NCBI RefSeq assembly: GCF_900142005.1
Contig: NZ_FQZL01000018.1
Coordinates: 1 to 64,000 of the forward strand
Reading direction: 5' to 3'
Origin: Dethiosulfatibacter aminovorans DSM 17477
Lineage (GTDB): Bacteria > Bacillota > Clostridia > Tissierellales > Dethiosulfatibacteraceae
DNA: 64,000 bases
This document shows positions 49,671 to 57,636 of the stretch, piece after piece; positions within the stretch are counted from its first letter, which is position 1; each line of letters opens with the position of its first letter. The notes beneath the pieces were generated by a model, which saw only the letters and a program-made list of their open reading frames with translations, ran no database searches and was not told where the DNA came from. A program made the translations under genes and the position numbers.

Positions 49671-51677
49671 ATGAAAATTGCACTGACGGGTAATCCTAAT
49701 AGTGGAAAGACTACCCTATTTAATGCCATTACAGGCAAGATAGAGCGTGTCGGGAACTGGGCGGGGGTTACAATTGAAAAGAAAGAAGGCGACATCAAGA
49801 AATCGCTGAACAAGAAAGATATGGATATAGTGGCGGTTGACTTGCCGGGAGCTTATTCCATGTCGCCGTTTACATCAGAGGAAAGCATTACAAGCACCTT
49901 TGTGAAAAACGAGAATCCTGACGTAATTATCAACATAGTTGATTCAACTAATTTGAGCAGAAGCTTGTTTTTTACCACCCAGCTTCTGGAATTGGAAATA
50001 CCTGTTGTGGTTGCCCTAAACAAGAGCGATCTGGTTGAGAAAAAGGATACGAAAATCGATATCAAGCTTTTATCATCCTTTTTAGGTTGTGATGTTGTAA
50101 ATACGGTATCAACAAAGGGCGGAGACAACGGTCTTGAAAAACTGATATCAACGGCGGTTGAAGCCAGCGGTAAGAAACAGGTTGCTCCATTTGACGCTAA
50201 AGGCGTGGATATGTCCGCAAGAAGCCAGGTAGAGGATTCGGACAAGAAAAGATATGAATTTGTAAAGAAGATCGTTGACAAGGTAGAAGAAAAGAAAATT
50301 GACAGCGCCAGGCAGACAAGACAGGATGCCTTTGACAGGGTGGTTGCCCATAGATGGCTCGGTATACCCATATTCGCCCTGATTATGTGGTGTGTGTTCT
50401 CCATATCTCAGGCGCATTTAGGGCCGGTTCTTGCCGACATGTTCGTTGGCTGGATTGACGGATTGTACGCCGCAGTTGAAGGCATGCTTGGAGAGGCGGC
50501 TTCTCCTGTACTTAAAGCCCTGCTTCTTGATGGAATAATCGGAGGGGTTGGAGCGGTTGTTGGATTCCTTCCATTGATTATGGTATTGTTCTTCCTGCTT
50601 GCTTTACTTGAGGATTGTGGATACATGGCAAGAGTTGCCGTGGTTATGGACAGATTTTTCAAAAAGGTTGGATTGTCCGGTAAATCAATCATTCCTATGA
50701 TAATAGGTACAGGTTGTGCAATTCCCGGTGTAATGGCTACAAGAACAATCAAAAATGAAAGACAGAGAAGGACTACTGCAATGCTGACACCTTTTATGCC
50801 TTGTGGAGCAAAGCTTCCGGTAATAGCGTTGTTTGCAGGAGTGTTCTTCAATGATTCGGCCCTTGTTGGAACATCGATGTATTTCCTTGGAATTGGAATT
50901 ATAATTCTGGGTGCCATGGTAGTAATAAGGATAACAGGAGAAAAGAATGCGAAATCATTCTTCATTATGGAACTTCCCGAGTACAGGATCCCAAGCATAA
51001 AAAGAGCTGCTATATCAATGTGGTCCCAGGGTAAGGCATTCATCATCAAGGCGGGAACCATCATACTCCTCTGTAATGCGGCGGTACAGATAATGCAGAC
51101 ATTCAACTGGAACTTTGAAGTTGTTGCTGAAGGGGCTGAAAGTACAAGTATCCTCGCCAGCATAGCTTCCCCTTTTGCCTACCTGCTCATACCTCTTGGG
51201 TTTGGAGCATGGCAGTTGGCTGCAGCGGCAATTACCGGCTTTATTGCAAAGGAAAATGTCGTTGGAACACTTGCTGTAGTTTACGGCATTACCAACTTCA
51301 TTGATACTGAGGAACTTGCCCTTGTTCAAGGCGGTACTGATGTGGCGCAGATAATGGGACTTACTTCAGCGGCAGCGCTGGCATATTTGATGTTCAACCT
51401 GTTTACGCCTCCTTGCTTTGCGGCAATTGGAGCAATGAACGCAGAGCTGGAGTCGAAAAAATGGCTTTGGGGAGCTATCGGATTCCAGTTTGGAATGGGA
51501 TATGTGGTTGCCTTCGTAACTTATCATGTAGGTACTCTAGTAACTGAAGGGACTAAGGGAACAGGATTTGTACCCGGATTGATAGCCGTGGCTGCCATGA
51601 CAGGATATGTTATCTACCTGATGAACAAAGGAAAAGAGAAAGAAAGACTCAAGTTTGCAGTGAATGCGAGGGGATGA
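49671..51677 (+). CDS. feoB: Ferrous iron transporter FeoB
   Basis: Imports Fe2+ across the membrane. The 668 residues comprise an N-terminal G domain (GNPNSGKTTLFNAITG for G1, VDLPGAYSM for G3, NKSD for G4) with its helical spacer, then a membrane domain with two Gate motifs around GYMARVAVVMDRFFKKVGLSGKSIIPMIIGTGCAIPGVMATR and MLTPFMPCGAKLPV, and the CFAAIGAMNAE segment. The ATG at 49671 follows TTTGGAGGATATT. A tiny Cys-rich partner gene lies five bases downstream. Confidence 0.95.
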   Translation: MKIALTGNPNSGKTTLFNAITGKIERVGNWAGVTIEKKEGDIKKSLNKKDMDIVAVDLPGAYSMSPFTSEESITSTFVKNENPDVIINIVDSTNLSRSLFFTTQLLELEIPVVVALNKSDLVEKKDTKIDIKLLSSFLGCDVVNTVSTKGGDNGLEKLISTAVEASGKKQVAPFDAKGVDMSARSQVEDSDKKRYEFVKKIVDKVEEKKIDSARQTRQDAFDRVVAHRWLGIPIFALIMWCVFSISQAHLGPVLADMFVGWIDGLYAAVEGMLGEAASPVLKALLLDGIIGGVGAVVGFLPLIMVLFFLLALLEDCGYMARVAVVMDRFFKKVGLSGKSIIPMIIGTGCAIPGVMATRTIKNERQRRTTAMLTPFMPCGAKLPVIALFAGVFFNDSALVGTSMYFLGIGIIILGAMVVIRITGEKNAKSFFIMELPEYRIPSIKRAAISMWSQGKAFIIKAGTIILLCNAAVQIMQTFNWNFEVVAEGAESTSILASIASPFAYLLIPLGFGAWQLAAAAITGFIAKENVVGTLAVVYGITNFIDTEELALVQGGTDVAQIMGLTSAAALAYLMFNLFTPPCFAAIGAMNAELESKKWLWGAIGFQFGMGYVVAFVTYHVGTLVTEGTKGTGFVPGLIAVAAMTGYVIYLMNKGKEKERLKFAVNARG

Positions 51678-51682
51678 GATAA

Positions 51683-51829
51683 ATGGTAAATGCTGTATTG
51701 ATAATTGTATTGGCAGCGATGTTTGCAGGTGCAGTACTTAAGATAGTGCATGAAAAGAAAAAAGGCAACAAATGCATAGGCTGCCCCTATGGACAGACGG
51801 GAGGAAACGGCTGCAGCTGTGGCAAATAA
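51683..51829 (+). CDS. FeoB-associated Cys-rich membrane protein
   Basis: A 48-codon gene. One transmembrane helix (MVNAVLIIVLAAMFAGAVLK) is followed by a basic turn and a cysteine cluster CIGCPYGQTGGNGCSCGK with four Cys. This matches the small Cys-rich proteins that follow feoB in many anaerobes and are thought to help Fe2+ transport, as FeoC does in enterobacteria. It starts five bases after the feoB stop, in the shared GGGGATGAGAT ribosome site. Confidence 0.88.
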   Translation: MVNAVLIIVLAAMFAGAVLKIVHEKKKGNKCIGCPYGQTGGNGCSCGK

Positions 51830-51952
51830 AATGGTTTTGAAAACACAATAAAAGAATTGGAAGGCATGATGTAATTGTTGTTCTTGACAGGGTACACCAA
51901 GGGTATATAATGGATATATTAATCCATTGACTGATAGGAAGTGATGAAAGAC

Positions 51953-52690
51953 ATGAATATAATCCTGGTCCATGGTGCCTACAGCGACGGCAATTGCTGG
52001 TCAAGGGTGACGGAATGCTTGAGGGACAGAGGAAACAATGTGGTGGCAGTAACCCTTAGCGGACATACCGATGACTACGGCAATGCCTTCGATGTAACCA
52101 TGAAAAAGTATGGTGAGGATATAATAAAGGAAGCTGAAAAGATGGACGGTCCATCTGTGCTCATAGGCCATTCCCTTGGAGGATGTGCTGTTACGGTTGC
52201 AGGAGAAATGCGACCGGAACTGTTTGAAAAGGTCATATATGTTTGTGCCGTTATTCCCAAAAGAAGATACAGAATGATAACAAGCAGATTCGGACTTTTA
52301 AGCTTTGCCCTAGGAAGGAAGCTTTCAAAAAGCTGGAAGCTGATTATCAAGGGATACGCTACTATTGATGTTCTAATGGACGGCGAGAATTATGAGAAAA
52401 TGGATGATAAAAAGAGTGCTTTCAGAAATACTTTCGTTACCAATGAACCAATCAGGCCCATGTTTTCCAAGATAAAGTGGACAGATAAAAGACTAGGAAA
52501 CATACCAAAGGTCTATGTTGAAACATTGAGGGACAGGATGTTGACTCCCAAGCTCCAAAGATACTACATGAAGAGGATGAAATTTGAATGCGTAAGGTCC
52601 ATCGACAGCGGTCACTCCCCGTTTTTCTCGAAATGGGAGGATCTCTGCGATATTATTGAGGATGAATGCAGGAAAGACAGGGCTTTGTAA
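51953..52690 (+). CDS. Alpha/beta hydrolase
   Basis: A 245-residue hydrolase of the esterase/hydroxynitrile-lyase-like group. The oxyanion loop is ILVHGAYSDGNCW, the nucleophile elbow is IGHSLGGCAVT with Ser in G-H-S-L-G, and the catalytic His is in IDSGHSPFFSKWE. The acid residue is probably in VETLRDRMLTP. The ATG at 51953 has GGAAG ten bases upstream; ATG 51944 and GTG 51941 are too close to it. A terminator follows. Substrate is not evident. Confidence 0.85.
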   Translation: MNIILVHGAYSDGNCWSRVTECLRDRGNNVVAVTLSGHTDDYGNAFDVTMKKYGEDIIKEAEKMDGPSVLIGHSLGGCAVTVAGEMRPELFEKVIYVCAVIPKRRYRMITSRFGLLSFALGRKLSKSWKLIIKGYATIDVLMDGENYEKMDDKKSAFRNTFVTNEPIRPMFSKIKWTDKRLGNIPKVYVETLRDRMLTPKLQRYYMKRMKFECVRSIDSGHSPFFSKWEDLCDIIEDECRKDRAL

Positions 52691-52692
52691 AG

Positions 52693-52727
52693 AAAATTGC
52701 TGAACGGTTAGACCGTGCAGCAATTTT
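52693..52727 (+). terminator. Terminator after the alpha/beta hydrolase gene
   Basis: A stem of AAAATTGCTG/CAGCAATTTT with an inner ACGGT/ACCGT pair and a 3-base loop, followed by a T run. Confidence 0.88.
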
Positions 52728-52841
52728 TAATTTTAGATAAAATAAGACTAGAAATTGAATATTAAGTGTATATTTTTAATTAATCATAATTTACTACATC
52801 GTAATTTAGTAAATTATGGTGTAGTAAAAGACTTGCTTTTA

Positions 52842-54515
52842 CTAATTTTCCTGAAAAATCCCCTCAGGTACCCTTATATTGTCAACTATTGACTTCATGT
52901 CCTCAGAGGGGCTTGCGGTAAGCCTTGAAACCACCAGTGATACCGAGAAGTTAAGTACCATACCGACTATTCCGACGCCCTGTGCATTGATGCCGAAGAA
53001 ATCTTTCAGGAGCGGCTGGGTCGTGCCGAATATCTTGGTGGAACACATCATTCCTATCATTGATACAGTGAATAAAAGTCCTGTCAGCATGCCTGCTATT
53101 ATTCCCGAATTGTTCATCTCCCTGTCGAATATCCCAAGAAGTATTGCTGGGAAGATACTTGCTGCAGCAAGTCCGAAGGCAAGGGCAACAACCTCTCCAA
53201 CGAAGCCCGGAGGATTGACTCCAAGCCATCCTGCAACACATACGGCAAGTAGGATTGTTATCCGTGCAATCTTTAGCCGCTGTTTTTCCGTTGCATCCTT
53301 GTTGAAGATCCGGTAGTAGATGTCGTGGGATACAGCGCTTGACATTGCAAGAAGCAGTCCAGATGCCGTGGAAAGTGCCGCTGCCAGGGCCCCTGCTGCA
53401 ACAAGGGCTATTACCATTGGGCTCAGGTTTGCAACTTCGGGAGTGGAGAGCACAATGATGTCCTTATCGATGGCAACTTCGCCTTCCGAGCCCATGTCAT
53501 ACTCGCCGTTTCCGTCAGCGTCTTCAAGAGCCAGAAGACCTGTACTCTTCCACTTGTCAACCCATTCTATATTGTCAACTACTTCCGCAGGCTTGTCGTT
53601 TATGCTGTCTATTATATTGTATTTTGCAAATGACGCCAAGGCAGGTGCGGTGGTGTAGAGGAGCATGATGAAAAGAAGAGCCCATACTCCCGACCATCGG
53701 GCAGCCTTTACCGTCTTAACTGTATAAAATCTTACGATTACGTGGGGAAGACCGGCAGTTCCCGCCATGAGAGCCAAGGTCATCATGAACATGTTGAGCT
53801 TGGAGTAGTTCTGGAAGGGTTGCAGGTACTCTTTCATACCCAGGTCCACCTGTATTTTGCTGAGCTTTTCCGTTATGTCGGAAAAAGCAAATGCAAGCTG
53901 TGGAACAGGCATTCCCGTAAGCTTCATGGCTATTGCAATTGCAGGTATGAGAAAGGCCGTTATCAGAACCACATACTGCATTGCCTGGGTCCAGGTGATA
54001 CCCTTCATTCCTCCTATTACTGCAAAAAAGGCGACTATGGCCATTCCTATGAATATTCCGTAGGTAATGTCTATCTGCAGGTACCTGCTGAACACTATCC
54101 CGACACCTCTCATCTGTCCTGCAACGTAGGTTATTGATACGAATATGGTGGAGATTGCAGCTATGAGCCTCGCAGTTGAAGAGTTGAAGCGGTCGCCTAT
54201 GAAATCGGGAACTGTGTATTTCCCGAATTTTCTCAGATATGGAGCTATCATTAGGGTCAGAAGGACATATCCTCCAGTCCATCCCATGAGATATATCGCT
54301 CCGTCGTATCCAAGGAAGGATATAAGTCCTGCCATGGATATGAATGATGCCGCAGACATCCAGTCAGCCGCTATCGCAGCTCCGTTTACTATGGTGGGAA
54401 TCTCGTTTCCGGCTATGAAGAAGGTTTTGGTGTCCTTTGCACGGGATCTTATTCCTATGAGAATGTATATTCCGAATGTTATTGCTATGAGTATAAGTGT
54501 ATATCTTTCTACCAT
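52842..54515 (-). CDS. Sodium:solute symporter large subunit (ActP/VC2705-like)
   Basis: A 557-residue SSS-family carrier with about 13-14 spans, close to acetate permease ActP: FFIAGNEIPTIVNGAAIAADWMSAASFISMAGLIS, KYTVPDFIGDRFNSSTARLIAAIS, and ALSTASGLLLAMSSAVSHDIYYRIF. A soluble acidic insert at about 320-360 (EDADGNGEYDMGSEG) is typical of the subgroup that has a DUF4212 partner. That partner is encoded four bases upstream. A LytS/LytTR pair and an acetyl-CoA synthetase follow on the right, so acetate or another short carboxylate is the probable cargo. Confidence 0.92.
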   Translation of the reverse strand: MVERYTLILIAITFGIYILIGIRSRAKDTKTFFIAGNEIPTIVNGAAIAADWMSAASFISMAGLISFLGYDGAIYLMGWTGGYVLLTLMIAPYLRKFGKYTVPDFIGDRFNSSTARLIAAISTIFVSITYVAGQMRGVGIVFSRYLQIDITYGIFIGMAIVAFFAVIGGMKGITWTQAMQYVVLITAFLIPAIAIAMKLTGMPVPQLAFAFSDITEKLSKIQVDLGMKEYLQPFQNYSKLNMFMMTLALMAGTAGLPHVIVRFYTVKTVKAARWSGVWALLFIMLLYTTAPALASFAKYNIIDSINDKPAEVVDNIEWVDKWKSTGLLALEDADGNGEYDMGSEGEVAIDKDIIVLSTPEVANLSPMVIALVAAGALAAALSTASGLLLAMSSAVSHDIYYRIFNKDATEKQRLKIARITILLAVCVAGWLGVNPPGFVGEVVALAFGLAAASIFPAILLGIFDREMNNSGIIAGMLTGLLFTVSMIGMMCSTKIFGTTQPLLKDFFGINAQGVGIVGMVLNFSVSLVVSRLTASPSEDMKSIVDNIRVPEGIFQEN

Positions 54516-54519
54516 GTCA

Positions 54520-54843
54520 TTAAGCTCCTTTCTCGTTTATGTCTGTTATTGTACTGCTTTCATACTCCCTCTTCAGGCTTTTTGTAATCCTGTCCATCCT
54601 CACTGCATAGTTCAGTACCAGCAGAAAAAATACCATTATTGATCCCTGCTGACCAAACCAGAAGGGAAGGGTGCATCCAAGAAATTTGACATCTGTTAGA
54701 ACATCCCCAAGCAGTATCACTATGCCGTATGACGAAGCAAACCATATGACCATTGATGCAGTAATGAGTTTCAGGTTCTTCTCCCAGAATTTTCTTGTGA
54801 TTCTTTGCATTTCGTTTTGTTCTTTCGTATTGATTGCATTCAT
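54520..54843 (-). CDS. Sodium/substrate symporter small subunit (DUF4212)
   Basis: A 107-residue membrane protein with two spans (LITASMVIWFASSYGIVILL and FWFGQQGSIMVFFLLVLNYAVRMD), the DUF4212 family that pairs with VC2705-type SSS carriers. The ATG at 54843 follows GGGAGGAATCATA; the frame extends upstream without a ribosome site. The symporter gene starts four bases after its stop. Confidence 0.92.
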   Translation of the reverse strand: MNAINTKEQNEMQRITRKFWEKNLKLITASMVIWFASSYGIVILLGDVLTDVKFLGCTLPFWFGQQGSIMVFFLLVLNYAVRMDRITKSLKREYESSTITDINEKGA

Positions 54844-55065
54844 TATGATTCCTCCCTTTTCTTTATGAGTCAAGTTTACTGCAACACGAAGGAAATCCTC
54901 AACGAATAACTTTTGTATGGGGACTATTGGGTGCTGAAGTACGGAATGGCGTCTTGTCAGCGGCAAGAAAATGCGAATGGAGCAATCATTTCCCGGGAAA
55001 TACCGTTCGTTTCCATAAACCGCATGCTTAAGCTTAGCATATTCCTTTCGGAAACATCTGCACGC

Positions 55066-55103
55066 AAAAATACAGCTAATCGACTGGGCCGACAGCTGTA
55101 TTT
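55066..55103 (-). terminator. Terminator after the LytTR response regulator gene
   Basis: On the minus strand AAATACAGCT/AGCTGTATTT (10 bp) with a 16-base loop and a T5 run. The remaining 54844-55065 should carry the promoter of the DUF4212-symporter operon; no consensus sigma-A boxes were obvious there. Confidence 0.85.
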
Positions 55104-55169
55104 CTGCAACTGTTTACATATCATTAAGGAAAATTTTTTCTCGCCACAGAACTGGGTGTGTTCCTTAGG

Positions 55170-55958
55170 CTATATGTCGAAGAGCTTTTTGAGCTCTGAT
55201 GACTGTCTTCTGCTTACCTGGAGTTTGGTCCCCTCCTTGTCGGACAGTGTGATGGTGCACCTTCCGTTGAAGAATGGGGAGATTTCCCTTATCTTGCCTA
55301 CATTGACAAGATGGCTTCTGCTTATGCGCATGAAGTTTTCACCCGACAGCTTCTCTTCAAGTCTTGAAAGTGTGTATTTTGTTATGAGCTTGCTGTGGAA
55401 TTTTTTTATGAATACATAGTTTGTATCCACATAGGCATAGTAGATTTCATCCGTATCGATAAGAACGGTCTTGTCGTTTTCAAAGGCGGAGATCTTACCT
55501 GAAACTCCTGAATTTATGGGGACTACGGGTTTTAGTTCCCTGGCTGGCTGCTCTTCCGTTTTGGAAGGCAGTGTTTCGGTTGAATCCTTCCTTTCAAGAA
55601 GTCTTGTAACCTTTTCTATGGCCCTTTTCAGCTTGTCCTCGTCTATTGGCTTCAGGACATAGCCGACGGCATTTACATCAATGGCTTCAATTGCGTATTC
55701 CTCGTATGCCGTAACATATATTATGCAGGGAGGATTTTCCCTTTCAAGGAGCTTCTTTCCAAGGTCAATGCCGCTTTCCGACGGCATGTTCACATCCAGA
55801 AAGACAACGTCGTAATGTAATGCATCTATGAGTTCCATCGCTTCGGATACCCTTCCAGCTTCTCCCACTATCTTTATGTTGTCATATTCCTTCAGATGGT
55901 ATCTCAGCTCTTCTCTTGCCGGATATTCATCGTCAACTATGAGTGCTCTCAAAATCAT
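55170..55958 (-). CDS. LytTR-family response regulator
   Basis: A 262-residue regulator. The N-terminal receiver has the phosphoacceptor Asp in DVVFLDVNMPSESG, with the switch Thr/Lys in YVTAYEEYA and VLKPIDEDKL. A Ser/Pro linker follows, then the LytTR DNA-binding domain (VYYAYVDTNYVFIKKFHSKLITKYTL-like start, RISRSHLVNVGKIREISPFFNGRCTITLSD). It is encoded five bases after its histidine kinase. LytTR proteins bind paired direct repeats; such repeats lie upstream at 57286-57380. The adjacent symporter operon and acs are probable targets. Confidence 0.92.
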   Translation of the reverse strand: MILRALIVDDEYPAREELRYHLKEYDNIKIVGEAGRVSEAMELIDALHYDVVFLDVNMPSESGIDLGKKLLERENPPCIIYVTAYEEYAIEAIDVNAVGYVLKPIDEDKLKRAIEKVTRLLERKDSTETLPSKTEEQPARELKPVVPINSGVSGKISAFENDKTVLIDTDEIYYAYVDTNYVFIKKFHSKLITKYTLSRLEEKLSGENFMRISRSHLVNVGKIREISPFFNGRCTITLSDKEGTKLQVSRRQSSELKKLFDI

Positions 55959-55963
55959 TCAAA

Positions 55964-57268
55964 TCAACCCTCCTTGTTGAAAGGTACCGAAAAGTAGGCT
56001 TTGGTACCTGCTCCGAATTTGCTCCTTATTTCCAGGCTGTAATCCTTGCCGTAAAGCATCTTGAGTCTTTCGTTCACATTGGGTACGCCAACGCCGCAGC
56101 CCTTGCCGTAGCCGGAGGTGAACACCTTTTCCACGTCCCCTTCCATTATTCCGACTCCGTTGTCTGTGACGCTTATTAGAACCTTGTCATCAACCTTGTG
56201 GGCGGATATTGTTACCGTTCCCTTTCCTTCTTTTGGTATAAGTCCGTGGAGAATGGAATTCTGTACCAGTGGTTGTATGGAAAGAACGGGAATCTTAAGC
56301 TTGCCAAGATCCTTGTCGATGTCATAGAGTATTTCTATCTTGTCCTGGAATCTTGCGTTTTCCAGTGCCACATAGTTTTCTATATGGGAAATTTCCTCTT
56401 TAAGTGTTATGAATCGTCCTGTATTTTTAAGCATGTACCTCAGCAGCTGAGAAAGTTTCACGATAAGTTTCTTTGCATATTTTGGATCCTTCGTAATATA
56501 CATGCTTACTGCATTCAGGGCGTTGAAGAGGAAGTGTGGATTTACCTGTGCCTGAAGGGCGTCAAGCTTTGCAGATGTTGCAAGCTGTCTTTGTCTGTCA
56601 AGCTCGGCAAGTTCTATCTGCATGTTGAGGAGTTTTCCCATGCCTGATGCAAGTCTTATCTTGTCTTCCTGTACTTCTCCCTTATGTGTTTCATATATTT
56701 TCAGGCTTCCTATGACTTCATGCTGGTTTGAAAGAGGGACTATTATGGCTGATTCAAGGGGACAGTTGCAGTTGTTGACTGTGCAGTTGAATTCTTCCTT
56801 GCTCCTTATTATCTTTATCTCTCCGGATTTCAGTGCATCCAAGGTGGCCTGTGTCTTTATTGGATATCCAACAGGATGCTTCTCACAACCTGCGCCGATG
56901 AAGGCCAGAACGTTTTTCTTGTCGGTAATGGCAACGGAAGGTGCATTTGTCATTATCTTCACCGTGTTGGCTATCTTGTATGCTGTCTCCTCGTTCAGCC
57001 CCTGGCTGAAAAGAGGCATGGTCTTATCTGCTATCCTTATGGTGTCTTCAAGGGTTTTGAATTCGTCCATGCTTTGTTCCACCTTCTTGTTGTGAAGGTG
57101 GTTGTATGAATATAGTATCAGTGAATTTAACGTGAAACTAAACACCATAAGTATCAGATAGTAGTTCCAGTGATTTGGATCTATTGCGAAGAGTCCTCCG
57201 AAGAGTGTAACGTGGAGAACAAGAATATATATGAAAATAAGTTCATAGTTGAGTTTCAGATATTTCAT
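55964..57268 (-). CDS. LytS-type sensor histidine kinase with GAF domain
   Basis: A 434-residue kinase. It starts with two hydrophobic spans (about 10-55), then a GAF-like sensor (NAPSVAITDKKNVLAFIGAGCEKH) containing a cysteine group NCTVNNCNCP that might bind a metal or sense redox. The phosphorylated histidine is in the His_kinase motif QVNPHFLFNALNAVS, and the ATPase has LSIQPLVQNSILHG and DNGVGI. It has fewer spans than LytS or BtsS. The gene order kinase-regulator-DUF4212-symporter is a common unit for short carboxylate uptake. Confidence 0.9.
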   Translation of the reverse strand: MKYLKLNYELIFIYILVLHVTLFGGLFAIDPNHWNYYLILMVFSFTLNSLILYSYNHLHNKKVEQSMDEFKTLEDTIRIADKTMPLFSQGLNEETAYKIANTVKIMTNAPSVAITDKKNVLAFIGAGCEKHPVGYPIKTQATLDALKSGEIKIIRSKEEFNCTVNNCNCPLESAIIVPLSNQHEVIGSLKIYETHKGEVQEDKIRLASGMGKLLNMQIELAELDRQRQLATSAKLDALQAQVNPHFLFNALNAVSMYITKDPKYAKKLIVKLSQLLRYMLKNTGRFITLKEEISHIENYVALENARFQDKIEILYDIDKDLGKLKIPVLSIQPLVQNSILHGLIPKEGKGTVTISAHKVDDKVLISVTDNGVGIMEGDVEKVFTSGYGKGCGVGVPNVNERLKMLYGKDYSLEIRSKFGAGTKAYFSVPFNKEG

Positions 57269-57285
57269 TTAATCATTCCTTTATT

Positions 57286-57380
57286 AACGATAGCTAAACG
57301 ATTGTTTTGCTTCACTATTATTTATTCATCGTTCAACCATAGTTTAAATATAACTTTGCTATCGTTCAACGATTGTTAAA
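57286..57380. promoter_or_regulatory. Three repeated LytTR-style sites between the kinase gene and acs
   Basis: Related sequences recur on one strand: ATAGCTAAACGATTGTTTT (from 57290), ATCGTTCAACCATAGTTTA (57328-57346) and ATCGTTCAACGATTGTTAA (57361-57379). The last two are exactly 33 bases apart, about three helix turns, and each contains two ATCGTT-like halves. They lie in the divergent region between the histidine kinase and acetyl-CoA synthetase genes, where no good -35 box for acs was found. They are plausible sites for the LytTR regulator encoded next door. Confidence 0.55.
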
Positions 57381-57434
57381 ATTATGCCTTATTAATATTA
57401 TACTAGAATGAATGGGGATTGCAAAATAAAACCG

Positions 57435-57580
57435 TTGATTGTCCGTATTCCAGGTGTGAACGGTTGAATATCGAAGGTGAACGGCATAGGGATTTTTCTG
57501 TATGCAACTGGAAACCGTTTGCCTTGCAAAATGAACGTTTCAATAGCCAATTGATGCTGATAAAAAGATTGTGATTGAGG
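57435..57580 (+). repeat. Conserved non-coding element, copy A (acs leader)
   Basis: About 145 bases in the leader of acs that match 60050-60175, between the two 135-residue protein genes. Shared words in order are GTGAACGGTTGAATAT, GGAAACCGTTTGCC, CAAAATGAACGTTTCAA, GCCAATTGATGCTGATAAAAAGAT and ATTGAG. The match is better in short blocks than over the whole length, as in structured RNAs. No known riboswitch consensus was recognised. Confidence 0.6.
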
Positions 57581-57636
57581 AATTTTGGACACGGTTGTAA
57601 CATGTGTTCAGAAAGAAAATACGAAGAGGTGATCTT

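Noticed and set aside
53716-54282. 188-codon open frame antisense-phase within the symporter gene
   Set aside because: It overlaps the well-supported SSS transporter in another frame, and its composition rich in Arg, His and Cys is typical of a shadow frame.
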